Shown piece by piece: positions 50,664 to 59,435 of a DNA stretch of 64,000 nt (position 1 is the stretch's first letter; the number at the start of each line of letters is the position of its first letter). The position numbers and the translations under genes were made by a program. The DNA is from PUPG01 sp964463915 (GTDB taxonomy: Bacteria > Bacteroidota > Bacteroidia > Bacteroidales > UBA7960). The notes beneath the pieces are model-generated. The model was not told the DNA's origin, made no database searches, and saw nothing but the letters and a program-made list of their open reading frames with translations. Where the stretch lies: contig CAYXEH010000007.1 in the NCBI GenBank assembly GCA_964463915.1, positions 11,604 through 75,603 of the forward strand. The letters run 5' to 3'.

Positions 50664-51827
50664 ATGCCCAGAATATTGGTTGTAGACGACGAACGTAGTA
50701 TCCGCAATACCTTGCAGGAGATCCTCGCTTATGAGAAGTATGAAGTAGTGGTGGCCGAGGATGGCTTTGAAGCCATCGAAAAGATGGAACAGGGCCCTTA
50801 CGATGTGATATTATGTGATGTGAAGATGCCTAAAATGGATGGCATTGAATTGCTGGATAAATTAAAAGAGAGGGATCCGGATGTTACTGTGGTAATGATT
50901 TCAGGGCATGGTACCATCGACACCGCCGTGGAAGCGATCAAAAAAGGTGCTTACGACTTTATATCCAAACCCCTTGACCTTAATCGACTGCTGATCACCA
51001 TCAGGAACGCCATGGACAAAACCCAGCTCGTTTCGGAGACCAGGGTGCTGAAAAGGAAAGTCAGCAAAACCTATGATATGATTGGAGAATCCGACGCCAT
51101 CCGTCATATCAAGGAGATGATTGAACGTGTAGCGGGGACAGATGCAAGGGTATTTATAACCGGGGAGAACGGCACAGGGAAGGAGCTGGTGGCCCGATGG
51201 CTGCATGAGTTAAGCAACCGGGCAAAAGGACCTTTTATAGAAGTGAACTGTGCGGCCATCCCATCGGAGCTCATTGAAAGTGAGCTTTTCGGACATGAAA
51301 AAGGGTCATTTACATCCGCCATCAAACAAAAGAAAGGCAATTTTGAACTTGCGCACGGAGGAACAATTTTTCTTGACGAGATTGGTGATATGAGTCTGTC
51401 TGCCCAGGCGAAAGTGTTGCGCACCCTTCAGGAAAACAAAATAACCCGGGTTGGAGGAGAAAAGGAGATCACTGTTGATGTAAGGGTGGTTGCGGCGACC
51501 AATAAGCGCATTCAGCAGGAGATTGAAAAGGGAAATTTCCGTGAAGATCTTTACCACCGGCTGAGTGTAATACTGATCCATGTTCCTTCATTGAACGAAA
51601 GAAAGGGAGACATCCCGCTTTTGGCTGAACACTTTCTCAATGAGGTGCTACAGGAGCAAAACATGCCACCGAAAAACTTCACGGAAGAAGCACTTGAGGC
51701 CCTCCAGGCAATCCGCTGGACAGGAAATATCCGTGAACTACGCAATGTGGTTGAACGGCTTGCCATTTTGTGCGACAAAGAGATCACCGGTGAAGATGTC
51801 AGCCAATATGCGCAACCCCTTAAATAG
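50664..51827 (+). CDS. NtrC-like response regulator with altered GAFTGA loop and no HTH
   Basis: The 387-residue protein has a receiver domain (1-120, phospho-acceptor Asp52 in LCDVKMPKMDG) and an AAA+ sigma-54 activator domain (about 135-375). Walker A is GENGTGKE at 167-174 and Walker B is GGTIFLDEIGD. The sigma-54-contacting loop, normally GAFTGA, reads GSFTSA at 214-219. The protein ends shortly after the AAA+ domain, so the Fis-type DNA-binding domain is missing. It may be an AAA+ regulator that does not activate sigma-54 promoters or that acts without DNA binding. No kinase is adjacent. Confidence 0.92.
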   Translation: MPRILVVDDERSIRNTLQEILAYEKYEVVVAEDGFEAIEKMEQGPYDVILCDVKMPKMDGIELLDKLKERDPDVTVVMISGHGTIDTAVEAIKKGAYDFISKPLDLNRLLITIRNAMDKTQLVSETRVLKRKVSKTYDMIGESDAIRHIKEMIERVAGTDARVFITGENGTGKELVARWLHELSNRAKGPFIEVNCAAIPSELIESELFGHEKGSFTSAIKQKKGNFELAHGGTIFLDEIGDMSLSAQAKVLRTLQENKITRVGGEKEITVDVRVVAATNKRIQQEIEKGNFREDLYHRLSVILIHVPSLNERKGDIPLLAEHFLNEVLQEQNMPPKNFTEEALEALQAIRWTGNIRELRNVVERLAILCDKEITGEDVSQYAQPLK

Positions 51828-52028
51828 TTGCTGACGACCGGAGGTCTGGCCCTGGATCAGAGCTGTGGCAAAAAATCATCAGCAGCATAACTAACTGATT
51901 CCTTTAGTGGACCCAAAAAAACAAAAGAGGAATCAAACAAATTCCCGGCCTTTTCATTTTATTAATGTGGTTTGTTTAAACTCCTTCTGATAAATTTAAA
52001 ACAACTTAAGGGGTTGTAAGATAATTTG

Positions 52029-52036
52029 TATCTTTA
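52029..52036 (+). promoter_or_regulatory. Minus-7-like box upstream of the outer-membrane protein
   Basis: TATCTTTA lies 68 bp before the ATG at 52105. The match is one base off the consensus. Confidence 0.35.
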
Positions 52037-52104
52037 CAGCCCCTAACAAAGAACAGATTTTCAAGATAATACGGTTTTCCCTAACAAATAAATTCTTTAA
52101 CAAA

Positions 52105-53397
52105 ATGCCTCTTCATATTTCCAAATCAGGAATTTTTGCGACGATCCTTATTCTTTTTTGCATAATCTTTTTCGATGCACGACAAACACAAGCCCAATCA
52201 GACAACTCCAACTCCAACTCCAACGGACGTATTTCGGTGTTCCTGGACACCCACCGGTGGATGGACACCGATTATATCAGGGAGGAAATTCCGTTGGTAA
52301 ATTATGTCCGCGATAAGGAAGTGGCAGACGTGCATATTATTATTACACGGCATGGTGCGGGGTCTGCAGGGACCAATTATGCCATCTCTTTCATCGGGCG
52401 CAGGGGCTTTCCGGGAATGGATTACGACATGACTTATTGGGCCCCCTCAACCAACACCTCCGATGATACCAGACGCGGATACACCAACGCGATCAAAGTG
52501 GGGCTTGTTCCATACATTGCAAAAACAAACCTCGCAGACCGGGTTTTGGTGGACTTCGATTATGACGAGAAAGCCCGTGTCCAGGAAGACACTCATGAGC
52601 CCGAAAAAGATCCCTGGAACAGCTGGGTGTTTGAAGTATACGGCGGGTTTAATTTCAGCAGCGAAGAAAAACGAAGCAATATCTCGAGCCGTTTTGGTTT
52701 CTTTGCCGACCGGGTTACCACAGACTGGAAAGTGAGGCTGAGACCATATTTGAATTTTACCAAACAAACATTTGTAACAGATGACGGCGAAATTGTAAGA
52801 AGCTCTCACCGGCATGGATACCATACTTATGTGGTAAGAAGCATCAATAATCATTGGTCGATGGGTTTATTTGCCAGTGGGAATTCCAGTACATACAACA
52901 ACTACCACTTCACCAGTGAACTGGTACCTGCCATTGAATATAGCTACTTCCCCTACAACGAGGCCACCCGCCGCTCAATTACCCTGGCTTACCGGATGGG
53001 ATACGCTTACCAGAATTATATTGAAACCACCATCTTTCAGAAGGATGAAGAATTTCTCTTGAGTCACTCACTGGAGGCATCTGCCAGGTTTCAACAGCCC
53101 TGGGGCACCTTTCGGGGAGGGATCAGCGGTTCGCATTACTTCCATGATTTTTCCTACAACAGGGCTGAGATCTTTGGCAACATCAGTCTTCGGATTTTTC
53201 AGGGTTTCTCCCTGAACCTTCAGGCTGAGTATGAGATCATTAATGACTTGATATCCATTCCGGCCGGTGACCTTCCCCTGGAAGACATTTTGCTGGCACA
53301 AAGACAGCAGGCCACATCCTTCAGTGTATCAGGGTCGATTGGAATCAGCTATACGTTTGGTTCTGATTTCAGTGCTGCCTACAATCCGAGATTGTAA
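52105..53397 (+). CDS. Outer-membrane beta-barrel protein of unknown function
   Basis: I do not recognise the family. The 430-residue product has a signal peptide (residues 1-31, ending TQAQ), a Ser/Asn repeat (SDNSNSNSNG), a soluble alpha/beta region with FLDTHRWMDTDYIREEIP and ADVHIIITRHGAG (about 43-150), and a C-terminal half of alternating hydrophobic and aromatic strands (about 170-430) ending in a typical barrel. It may be an outer-membrane protein with a periplasmic domain. A terminator follows at 53478. An 18-bp duplication covers the stop codon. Confidence 0.75.
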   Translation: MPLHISKSGIFATILILFCIIFFDARQTQAQSDNSNSNSNGRISVFLDTHRWMDTDYIREEIPLVNYVRDKEVADVHIIITRHGAGSAGTNYAISFIGRRGFPGMDYDMTYWAPSTNTSDDTRRGYTNAIKVGLVPYIAKTNLADRVLVDFDYDEKARVQEDTHEPEKDPWNSWVFEVYGGFNFSSEEKRSNISSRFGFFADRVTTDWKVRLRPYLNFTKQTFVTDDGEIVRSSHRHGYHTYVVRSINNHWSMGLFASGNSSTYNNYHFTSELVPAIEYSYFPYNEATRRSITLAYRMGYAYQNYIETTIFQKDEEFLLSHSLEASARFQQPWGTFRGGISGSHYFHDFSYNRAEIFGNISLRIFQGFSLNLQAEYEIINDLISIPAGDLPLEDILLAQRQQATSFSVSGSIGISYTFGSDFSAAYNPRL

Positions 53398-53477
53398 ACC
53401 CCCGCGAGATTGTAAACTCCCGGCAGATCTAGAACCCATGGCATAAAAGCAGGCCCATACCTCTGCCCATTGTAACG

Positions 53478-53518
53478 AAAACGGGATTGACCCTCAATGA
53501 GGAGACAATCCCGTTTTT
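53478..53518 (+). terminator. Terminator after the outer-membrane protein gene
   Basis: AAAACGGGATTG pairs with CAATCCCGTTTT and runs into T residues on the plus strand. The A-rich 5' side lets it work in both directions. Confidence 0.85.
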
Positions 53519-53600
53519 ATATCCATTAATTAATGTTCTCTGTGCTGTTTGTCAGAACGACTGAAGATCCCGGAAACCCGTATGCCCGGAAAAGAGTGGC

Positions 53601-53648
53601 AAAAAAAAGAGGCTGCCTGCAGAATTGTTTCTGAGACGGCCTCTTTTA
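53601..53648 (-). terminator. Terminator after nifJ
   Basis: On the minus strand TAAAAGAGGC pairs with GCCTCTTTT with an inner CAGAA-ACAA-TTCTG hairpin, followed by a T run. Confidence 0.8.
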
Positions 53649-53673
53649 AGAGCCTTTGATGAATCAAGCAGAT

Positions 53674-56600
53674 CTACTTGCTGTAATCCATATTGGCATG
53701 ACGCTTATACTGGTTGTATCGCCATTGCGCGTCTTCCTGTGCAGCTTTGAACAGTTTACTGGCATCTTTCGGGAACGCCTTTTTCAGTGAAGAAAAGCGG
53801 ACCTCAGAGTTCAAAAACTCACTGAACTTATCCCAGTCGGGTTCTTTGCTGTCGAGCTGGAAGGGGTTTTTTCCTTCTGCCTCAAGCAGCGGGTTGTAAC
53901 GGAAGAGATGCCAGTAACCGGACTCCACCGCATCTTTAGTCTGCTGCTGGGTTTTACCCATTCCACTACGCAAACCATGGTTGATACATGGAGAGTAAGC
54001 AATTACCACACTTGGTCCCGGGTAAGCCTCGGCTTCACGCACGGCTTTCAGGAACTGGTTCTGGTTTGCACCCATACCAACCTGCGCCACGTACACATAC
54101 CCATAGGTCATGGCCATCAAGCCCAAATCCTTCTTGCGGATGCGCTTACCGGCAGCAGCAAACTTGGCGATGGCACCAACGGGTGTCGACTTGGATGCCT
54201 GACCCCCGGTATTGGAATACACCTCTGTATCCATCACCAACAGGTTCACATCCTCACCGGAGGCGATCACATGGTCGAGTCCGCCGTAACCGATGTCATA
54301 AGCCCAGCCGTCACCACCAAACATCCACACTGATTTCTTCACCAGGTATTGCTTCAAACCCAGGATCTCTTTGGCAATGGGGTTCTCCTCTTTTTGAAGC
54401 ACTTCAACCACTTTGGCAGAAAGCTCCTTGGACTTCTCTCCATCTTCCTTGCCTTCGATCCAGGCCTTGAAGGCCTCACGGGTTTCGTCATTGAGTTCCC
54501 CTTCCATGGAAGACTGCATCAGTCGTGCGATGCGATCCCTGAGCTTATTAACCCCTGTGGCCATACCAAAACCATACTCGGCGTTGTCTTCAAACAGGGA
54601 GTTCGCCCATGCCGGACCATGTCCGTCACTGTTCACTGTATAAGGCGTAGCAGGCGCAGATCCACCATAAATTGAAGAACAACCGGTGGCATTGGCAATC
54701 ATCATCCTGTCGCCGTACAACTGGGTGATCAGTTTTACATAAGGGGTTTCTCCACAACCGGCACATGCACCGCTAAACTCGAACAGGGGCTGGGCAAACT
54801 GGCTGTTCTTGACAGATTGCTTTTTATCCAGCAAGGTATCTTTGTAGGATACGTTGTTGTGCATCCAGTCCCAGTGCTTGTCTTCATGCATTTGTTCACC
54901 CAGGAGTTTCATTTCAAGGGCTTTTGTTTTGGCCGGACAAACGTCTACGCAGTTTCCGCAACCGGTGCAGTCAAGCGGACTCACCTGCATACGGTATTTG
55001 AGGCCGGCCAGAGACTTACCCTTGGCGTCAATTACCTCAAGGGTTTCCGGTGCCTGCTTCATCTCTTTCTCATCAAGCAGGAAAGGACGGATTACCGAGT
55101 GAGGACAAACATAGGCGCACTGGTTACACTGGATACAGTTTTCCTTGATCCATTCCGGCACATGTACGGCAATTCCACGCTTCTCATAAGCGGTGGTTCC
55201 CTGTGGGAAGGTTCCGTCTTCACGTCCGCGGAATGCGCTTACGGGCAGGTCATCTCCCTTCTGGCTGTTAATGGGGTAGACAATATCGCGGATAAACTCA
55301 GGGACATCTTCCCGGACATTCAGTTTTACTTCTTCTTCAGCCTTTTTCCACCCGGCCGGGATGTCTACCTTGTGTACTTTACCACCTTCATCCACAGCAG
55401 CATTGTTCATCCTCACAATTTCCTCTCCCTTTCTGCCGTAGGATTTCTGAATGGCATCCTTCATTTCCTTTACAGCCTTCTCGTAAGGAATCACCTCGGT
55501 TACCTTGAAGAAGGCACTTTGCATGATGGTATTGGTACGGCCGCCAAGACCGATCCGTTCTGCGATTTCTGTCGCATTGATGATATAGAACTGAATGTCA
55601 TTGTCAGCCATATAACGCTTCATGTGATCAGGCACCCGCTTCTTGGTTTCCTCCTCATCCCAGATGGAATTCAGCAGGAAGACCCCGCCTTTTTTCAGGC
55701 CATGGAGCATGTCATATTTCTCCAGGTAAGCCGGAACGTGGCAGGCCACAAAGTCGGCGGCGTTGATCAGATAGGGAGAACGGATGGGACTGTCTCCGAA
55801 ACGAAGATGGGATACAGTTATACCACCTGATTTTTTACTATCGTAAGAGAAATAACCCTGGGCGAACTTGTCAGTGGTGTCTCCGATAATTTTGATGGAG
55901 TTTTTATTGGCACCTACTGTACCATCTGCACCAATTCCGTAAAACTTCGCCGCATAGTTGCCTTTGGGAGACACATCCACGTTGTCCCCAAGCGGCAGCG
56001 AAGTGAACGTTACGTCATCCACAATCCCCACAGTAAACCGGTTTTTCGGCTCGGGCAATTTCAGATTGTCGAATACTGAAACAATGTTTCCCGGCACGGT
56101 ATCCTTGGAACTCAGTCCGTAGCGACCACCAACAATTACAGGGGCATTTTCTTTTCCATTGTACAATTCGCACACATCAAGATACAGCGTTTCACCATTG
56201 GCGCCGGGCTCTTTGGTACGATCAAGCACGGCAATGCGCTTCACTGTATCAGGCAATACACGGAAGAAATACTTGGCAGAAAACGGACGGTACAGGTGGA
56301 CACTGATCAGACCCACTTTCTCTCCCTGAGACATCTTATAGTCAACAGTTTCCTTGATCGTTTCTGTGATGGACCCCATGGCAATAATAATGTTTTCTGC
56401 ATCAGGGGCACCGTAGTAGGTAAACGGATGATATTCACGGCCGCAGAGTTTAGATATTTCCTGCATATATTCTTCCACCATATCGGGAACTACCTGGTAA
56501 AACGGGTTGGCGGCTTCCCTTGACTGGAAGTAAATATCAGGATTCTGGGCAGTACCACGGGTAACGGGGTTCTCCGGGTTCAGCGCACGGTCACGGAAAT

Positions 56601-57210
56601 CCTGCACGGCCTTCATGTCAACCAGTCTGGCAAGCTCTTCCTGATTGGCCTCTTCTACCTTCTGCACTTCGTGCGAGGTGCGGAAGCCGTCAAAGAAATG
56701 GAGGAAAGGAATCCTCGATTTGATCGCAGCCAGGTGGGCAATGGGTGCAATGTCCATGATCTCCTGCACACTACCTGTAGCCAGCATGGCAAAGCCCGTA
56801 TGACGGGTACTCATCACATCCGAATGATCTCCGAAAATAGACAGTGCCTGCGCTGCAAGACTCCTGGCGGAAACATGCAACACCCCCGGCAATAATTCAC
56901 CGGACATCTTGTACATATTGGGGATCATCAGCAAAAGACCCTGCGAGGCTGTATAGGTACTGGCAAGTGCACCTGATTGCAATGCACCGTGCATGGCACC
57001 CGCGGCACCAGCTTCAGACTGCATTTCCACCAATTTAACTTCTTCACCAAAAATATTCTTTCTGCCATTGGCAGCCCACTCGTCCACATTTTCAGCCATG
57101 TTGGAAGAAGGGGTGATCGGATAGATGGCAGCCACTTCACTGAACATGTAAGCAACATGAGAAGCCGCGTGGTTTCCGTCACACGTGATAAATTTTTTCT
57201 CTTTGGTCAT
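53674..57210 (-). CDS. nifJ: Pyruvate:ferredoxin (flavodoxin) oxidoreductase
   Basis: The 1178-residue single-chain enzyme converts pyruvate and CoA to acetyl-CoA and CO2, reducing ferredoxin. It shows the N-terminal CDGNHAASHVAYMFSEVAAI, the TYTASQGLLLM active-site region, two 4Fe-4S motifs (CIQCNQCAYVCP and CTGCGNCVDVCP), a third cluster site with CAGCGETPYVKL, and the thiamine pyrophosphate domain with GGDGWAYDIGYGG. Full length is typical of the homodimeric PFOR. A TAAATTTG box lies upstream. It marks fermentative or anaerobic metabolism. Confidence 0.98.
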   Translation of the reverse strand: MTKEKKFITCDGNHAASHVAYMFSEVAAIYPITPSSNMAENVDEWAANGRKNIFGEEVKLVEMQSEAGAAGAMHGALQSGALASTYTASQGLLLMIPNMYKMSGELLPGVLHVSARSLAAQALSIFGDHSDVMSTRHTGFAMLATGSVQEIMDIAPIAHLAAIKSRIPFLHFFDGFRTSHEVQKVEEANQEELARLVDMKAVQDFRDRALNPENPVTRGTAQNPDIYFQSREAANPFYQVVPDMVEEYMQEISKLCGREYHPFTYYGAPDAENIIIAMGSITETIKETVDYKMSQGEKVGLISVHLYRPFSAKYFFRVLPDTVKRIAVLDRTKEPGANGETLYLDVCELYNGKENAPVIVGGRYGLSSKDTVPGNIVSVFDNLKLPEPKNRFTVGIVDDVTFTSLPLGDNVDVSPKGNYAAKFYGIGADGTVGANKNSIKIIGDTTDKFAQGYFSYDSKKSGGITVSHLRFGDSPIRSPYLINAADFVACHVPAYLEKYDMLHGLKKGGVFLLNSIWDEEETKKRVPDHMKRYMADNDIQFYIINATEIAERIGLGGRTNTIMQSAFFKVTEVIPYEKAVKEMKDAIQKSYGRKGEEIVRMNNAAVDEGGKVHKVDIPAGWKKAEEEVKLNVREDVPEFIRDIVYPINSQKGDDLPVSAFRGREDGTFPQGTTAYEKRGIAVHVPEWIKENCIQCNQCAYVCPHSVIRPFLLDEKEMKQAPETLEVIDAKGKSLAGLKYRMQVSPLDCTGCGNCVDVCPAKTKALEMKLLGEQMHEDKHWDWMHNNVSYKDTLLDKKQSVKNSQFAQPLFEFSGACAGCGETPYVKLITQLYGDRMMIANATGCSSIYGGSAPATPYTVNSDGHGPAWANSLFEDNAEYGFGMATGVNKLRDRIARLMQSSMEGELNDETREAFKAWIEGKEDGEKSKELSAKVVEVLQKEENPIAKEILGLKQYLVKKSVWMFGGDGWAYDIGYGGLDHVIASGEDVNLLVMDTEVYSNTGGQASKSTPVGAIAKFAAAGKRIRKKDLGLMAMTYGYVYVAQVGMGANQNQFLKAVREAEAYPGPSVVIAYSPCINHGLRSGMGKTQQQTKDAVESGYWHLFRYNPLLEAEGKNPFQLDSKEPDWDKFSEFLNSEVRFSSLKKAFPKDASKLFKAAQEDAQWRYNQYKRHANMDYSK

Positions 57211-57279
57211 AATAGTTATTGTTTGTTAGAATTTCAAAAGGTCTTATTTATAGGGAGTTAGACCACCTCTTGGAGGCGA

Positions 57280-57287
57280 CAAATTTA
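57280..57287 (-). promoter_or_regulatory. Minus-7 box upstream of nifJ
   Basis: The minus strand reads TAAATTTG, a consensus match 70 bp before the nifJ start. No spaced TTG is visible. Confidence 0.5.
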
Positions 57288-57361
57288 CAAAATATTATCC
57301 ACTATATACAGTAAATCCTCCTATTTATAACGATTATAGGTAAGAGGAGGGTGCTGTATTG

Positions 57362-59257
57362 TTAATCAAAAAACATCCAGGAAACCCCGAACTTGAACAT
57401 GGCTTCGGGTAAAGGATAGAATGGAATGTCATACACCGGACCATGGTCAAACACCAGGCCGGCAAGATGCTGAAATTTCACAAAAAGCCTGGCCCGGCTG
57501 ATTTGGGCATTGACAAATGCATCCACAAGAAAAACATGACCGCTCTCGTAATCATACTGGCGGTAAAACTGCCTCAACACAGGCATATACGCCATCGGTT
57601 CATAGGGGGCATTATACCTTACATCAAACCCAATATGCGTAAAGAGTGCTTCGTCAAAAAGGCTGAAAGCCGCATAAAATGAATGATGACTGACCCAGGG
57701 AGGAAACTGCTCATAATGTCGTTCATCCAGGAACTGGTACAGCAACTCGTGCCTTGTGCGAAATACACCTGGCTCAAATCGGGCCGACAAACGGGCGGTC
57801 CATACAGAAACAACATCATCACGTTGTACGGGATAGGCAGCCGCATTCAGAAAAACAGGACGGCTCAGTAAATAATAATCTCCGCTGAGAGACAGGTTGC
57901 TCCAGGAATACTTTACATTGAGGTTCAATGTCCGTGAAGTCCTGAGATCATGGTCCCAACGCACATAATTGCTGTTAAACCGACTGTAGAAATAGGGTGC
58001 CTGCCGTTCAAGGTAAGCAGCTTCAAGGCGCAAACGGGATGCATCCGTATCCCTGCCGGCATTCAGCGCTCCCATAATACTGAGATCCTGATCGTTATAC
58101 CCACCATAAGTGTATTTAGCAAATCCATCCAATGATAAAAACAGCCCAGGGTCAGACTGTACTTCAACTCCGGGTTCGAATTGTGAAAAGCGCTCCCTTC
58201 TGAACAGTCCTTCTGCTCCCTGTCTGGCCAGGTCGGGCTGCGTGATATTTACCAGGCGATGCGCAAGGAATACGGTGAGGTTCAACGGAAAGCGCCTTTT
58301 TTCACTTCCGGAAACATGGCTGGACCAGCTAAGCCTGTTCTCCAGCACATGTACCAGGGTGGAATCATAGGTAAGTCCGTCATTGAAATGGGCTGCCCGG
58401 GGGTAGAAAGCCGGAGAAGGCATCCCTTCATCCTCATATATATATGCCTCCCGCCGGTATTCTGCCGAATGCCTTAACATGCCAAAGCTCAGAAAATTTT
58501 CATCCTGTAAGGTATCTTTTCGCTGTTGAATTCCCGGTTCATACGACTGGTGAATCCGGAATGCAAGCTCCCGGTAGCGGGAAACCGCATCATACAAAAA
58601 TACGCTGTCACGGACCTCGTCCTCTTCAAACCCCAGATGATTTTGCAGCCCGCCGCTCTCCATGTTAACGACCCGGTTTACCACGAAGCTTCCCAATAGA
58701 TGGTAGCGATCAGAAGGTGTGACATCCAGAGTAAGCAATAAACTGGCATTCCTTGACTGGCCCCGGCTGTAATATCCGGGGGAGTTAACCACCTGGTATT
58801 CCATCCCGCCATAGACTTCCTCATGAAAACGCTGATTATGCCTTGCAGTGAATAATTGTTCGTTTTCTGAACCCGTCACATAAAACAATTCGGAATACAC
58901 AAAATCAGGCCGGTAAAACTTCAGGTCACTGACAGGGAAGGTATACCCGGGGTATAAATCGCCCGGGTAAAGTGAGAAATGCTTTTTTTTGTTAACAGAA
59001 AATGCAAGGGAGCGGTTCACATGCCCCACATTTCCCTTACCGGCAAAAAAATATGGATCTCCGCTATAAAAATCATAATGCTGGAAACCGGAAAGCGTGG
59101 TGTCAAGGTAAAGGTCCCCCTCAAAATACGGATTGAACAGATCTGTTTCCGTGAACCAGGGTACAACAGAAAAGGGGTCTTCTTCGCCGGATACTGTCAA
59201 CGGAATCAGGAACCCCATACTAAACCATACACCCACAAGGAGAACACTACGAAGCAT
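57362..59257 (-). CDS. Putative porin, Porin_10 family
   Basis: The 631-residue protein has a signal peptide (MLRSVLLVGVWFSMGFLIPL onward) and a long antiparallel beta-strand pattern with YDFYSGDPYFFAGKGNVGHV and many aromatic-ended strands, ending in Phe-Phe-Asp. This matches the Bacteroidota putative porin family PF14121. The start at 59257 is chosen because the longer frame (to 59626) overlaps the divergent patatin gene and lacks protein-like composition. It would sit in the outer membrane as a diffusion channel; cargo unknown. A TACCTTTA box lies 34 bp upstream. Confidence 0.85.
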   Translation of the reverse strand: MLRSVLLVGVWFSMGFLIPLTVSGEEDPFSVVPWFTETDLFNPYFEGDLYLDTTLSGFQHYDFYSGDPYFFAGKGNVGHVNRSLAFSVNKKKHFSLYPGDLYPGYTFPVSDLKFYRPDFVYSELFYVTGSENEQLFTARHNQRFHEEVYGGMEYQVVNSPGYYSRGQSRNASLLLTLDVTPSDRYHLLGSFVVNRVVNMESGGLQNHLGFEEDEVRDSVFLYDAVSRYRELAFRIHQSYEPGIQQRKDTLQDENFLSFGMLRHSAEYRREAYIYEDEGMPSPAFYPRAAHFNDGLTYDSTLVHVLENRLSWSSHVSGSEKRRFPLNLTVFLAHRLVNITQPDLARQGAEGLFRRERFSQFEPGVEVQSDPGLFLSLDGFAKYTYGGYNDQDLSIMGALNAGRDTDASRLRLEAAYLERQAPYFYSRFNSNYVRWDHDLRTSRTLNLNVKYSWSNLSLSGDYYLLSRPVFLNAAAYPVQRDDVVSVWTARLSARFEPGVFRTRHELLYQFLDERHYEQFPPWVSHHSFYAAFSLFDEALFTHIGFDVRYNAPYEPMAYMPVLRQFYRQYDYESGHVFLVDAFVNAQISRARLFVKFQHLAGLVFDHGPVYDIPFYPLPEAMFKFGVSWMFFD

Positions 59258-59290
59258 GGTTACATATCGGAATTGGTCAAAAATGCGATG

Positions 59291-59298
59291 TAAAGGTA
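59291..59298 (-). promoter_or_regulatory. Minus-7-like box upstream of the Porin_10 gene
   Basis: The minus strand reads TACCTTTA, one base off the consensus, supporting the start at 59257. Confidence 0.4.
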
Positions 59299-59398
59299 AT
59301 CGTTTTTTTGCTGCTGCCGCATGGTTCTGCACGGTATTTGCTGAGGCAAAAACTTGTTGCCAACAGGCAATTATATTCTTTTGCCAGGTAATTATTGT

Positions 59399-59406
59399 TA
59401 ACTTTG
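59399..59406 (+). promoter_or_regulatory. Minus-7 box upstream of the patatin gene
   Basis: TAACTTTG is a consensus match 29 bp before the ATG. A TTTTG lies about 15 bp upstream, closer than usual. Confidence 0.5.
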
Positions 59407-59435
59407 TTTTTAACTTAAACATTTGATAATTAGAA

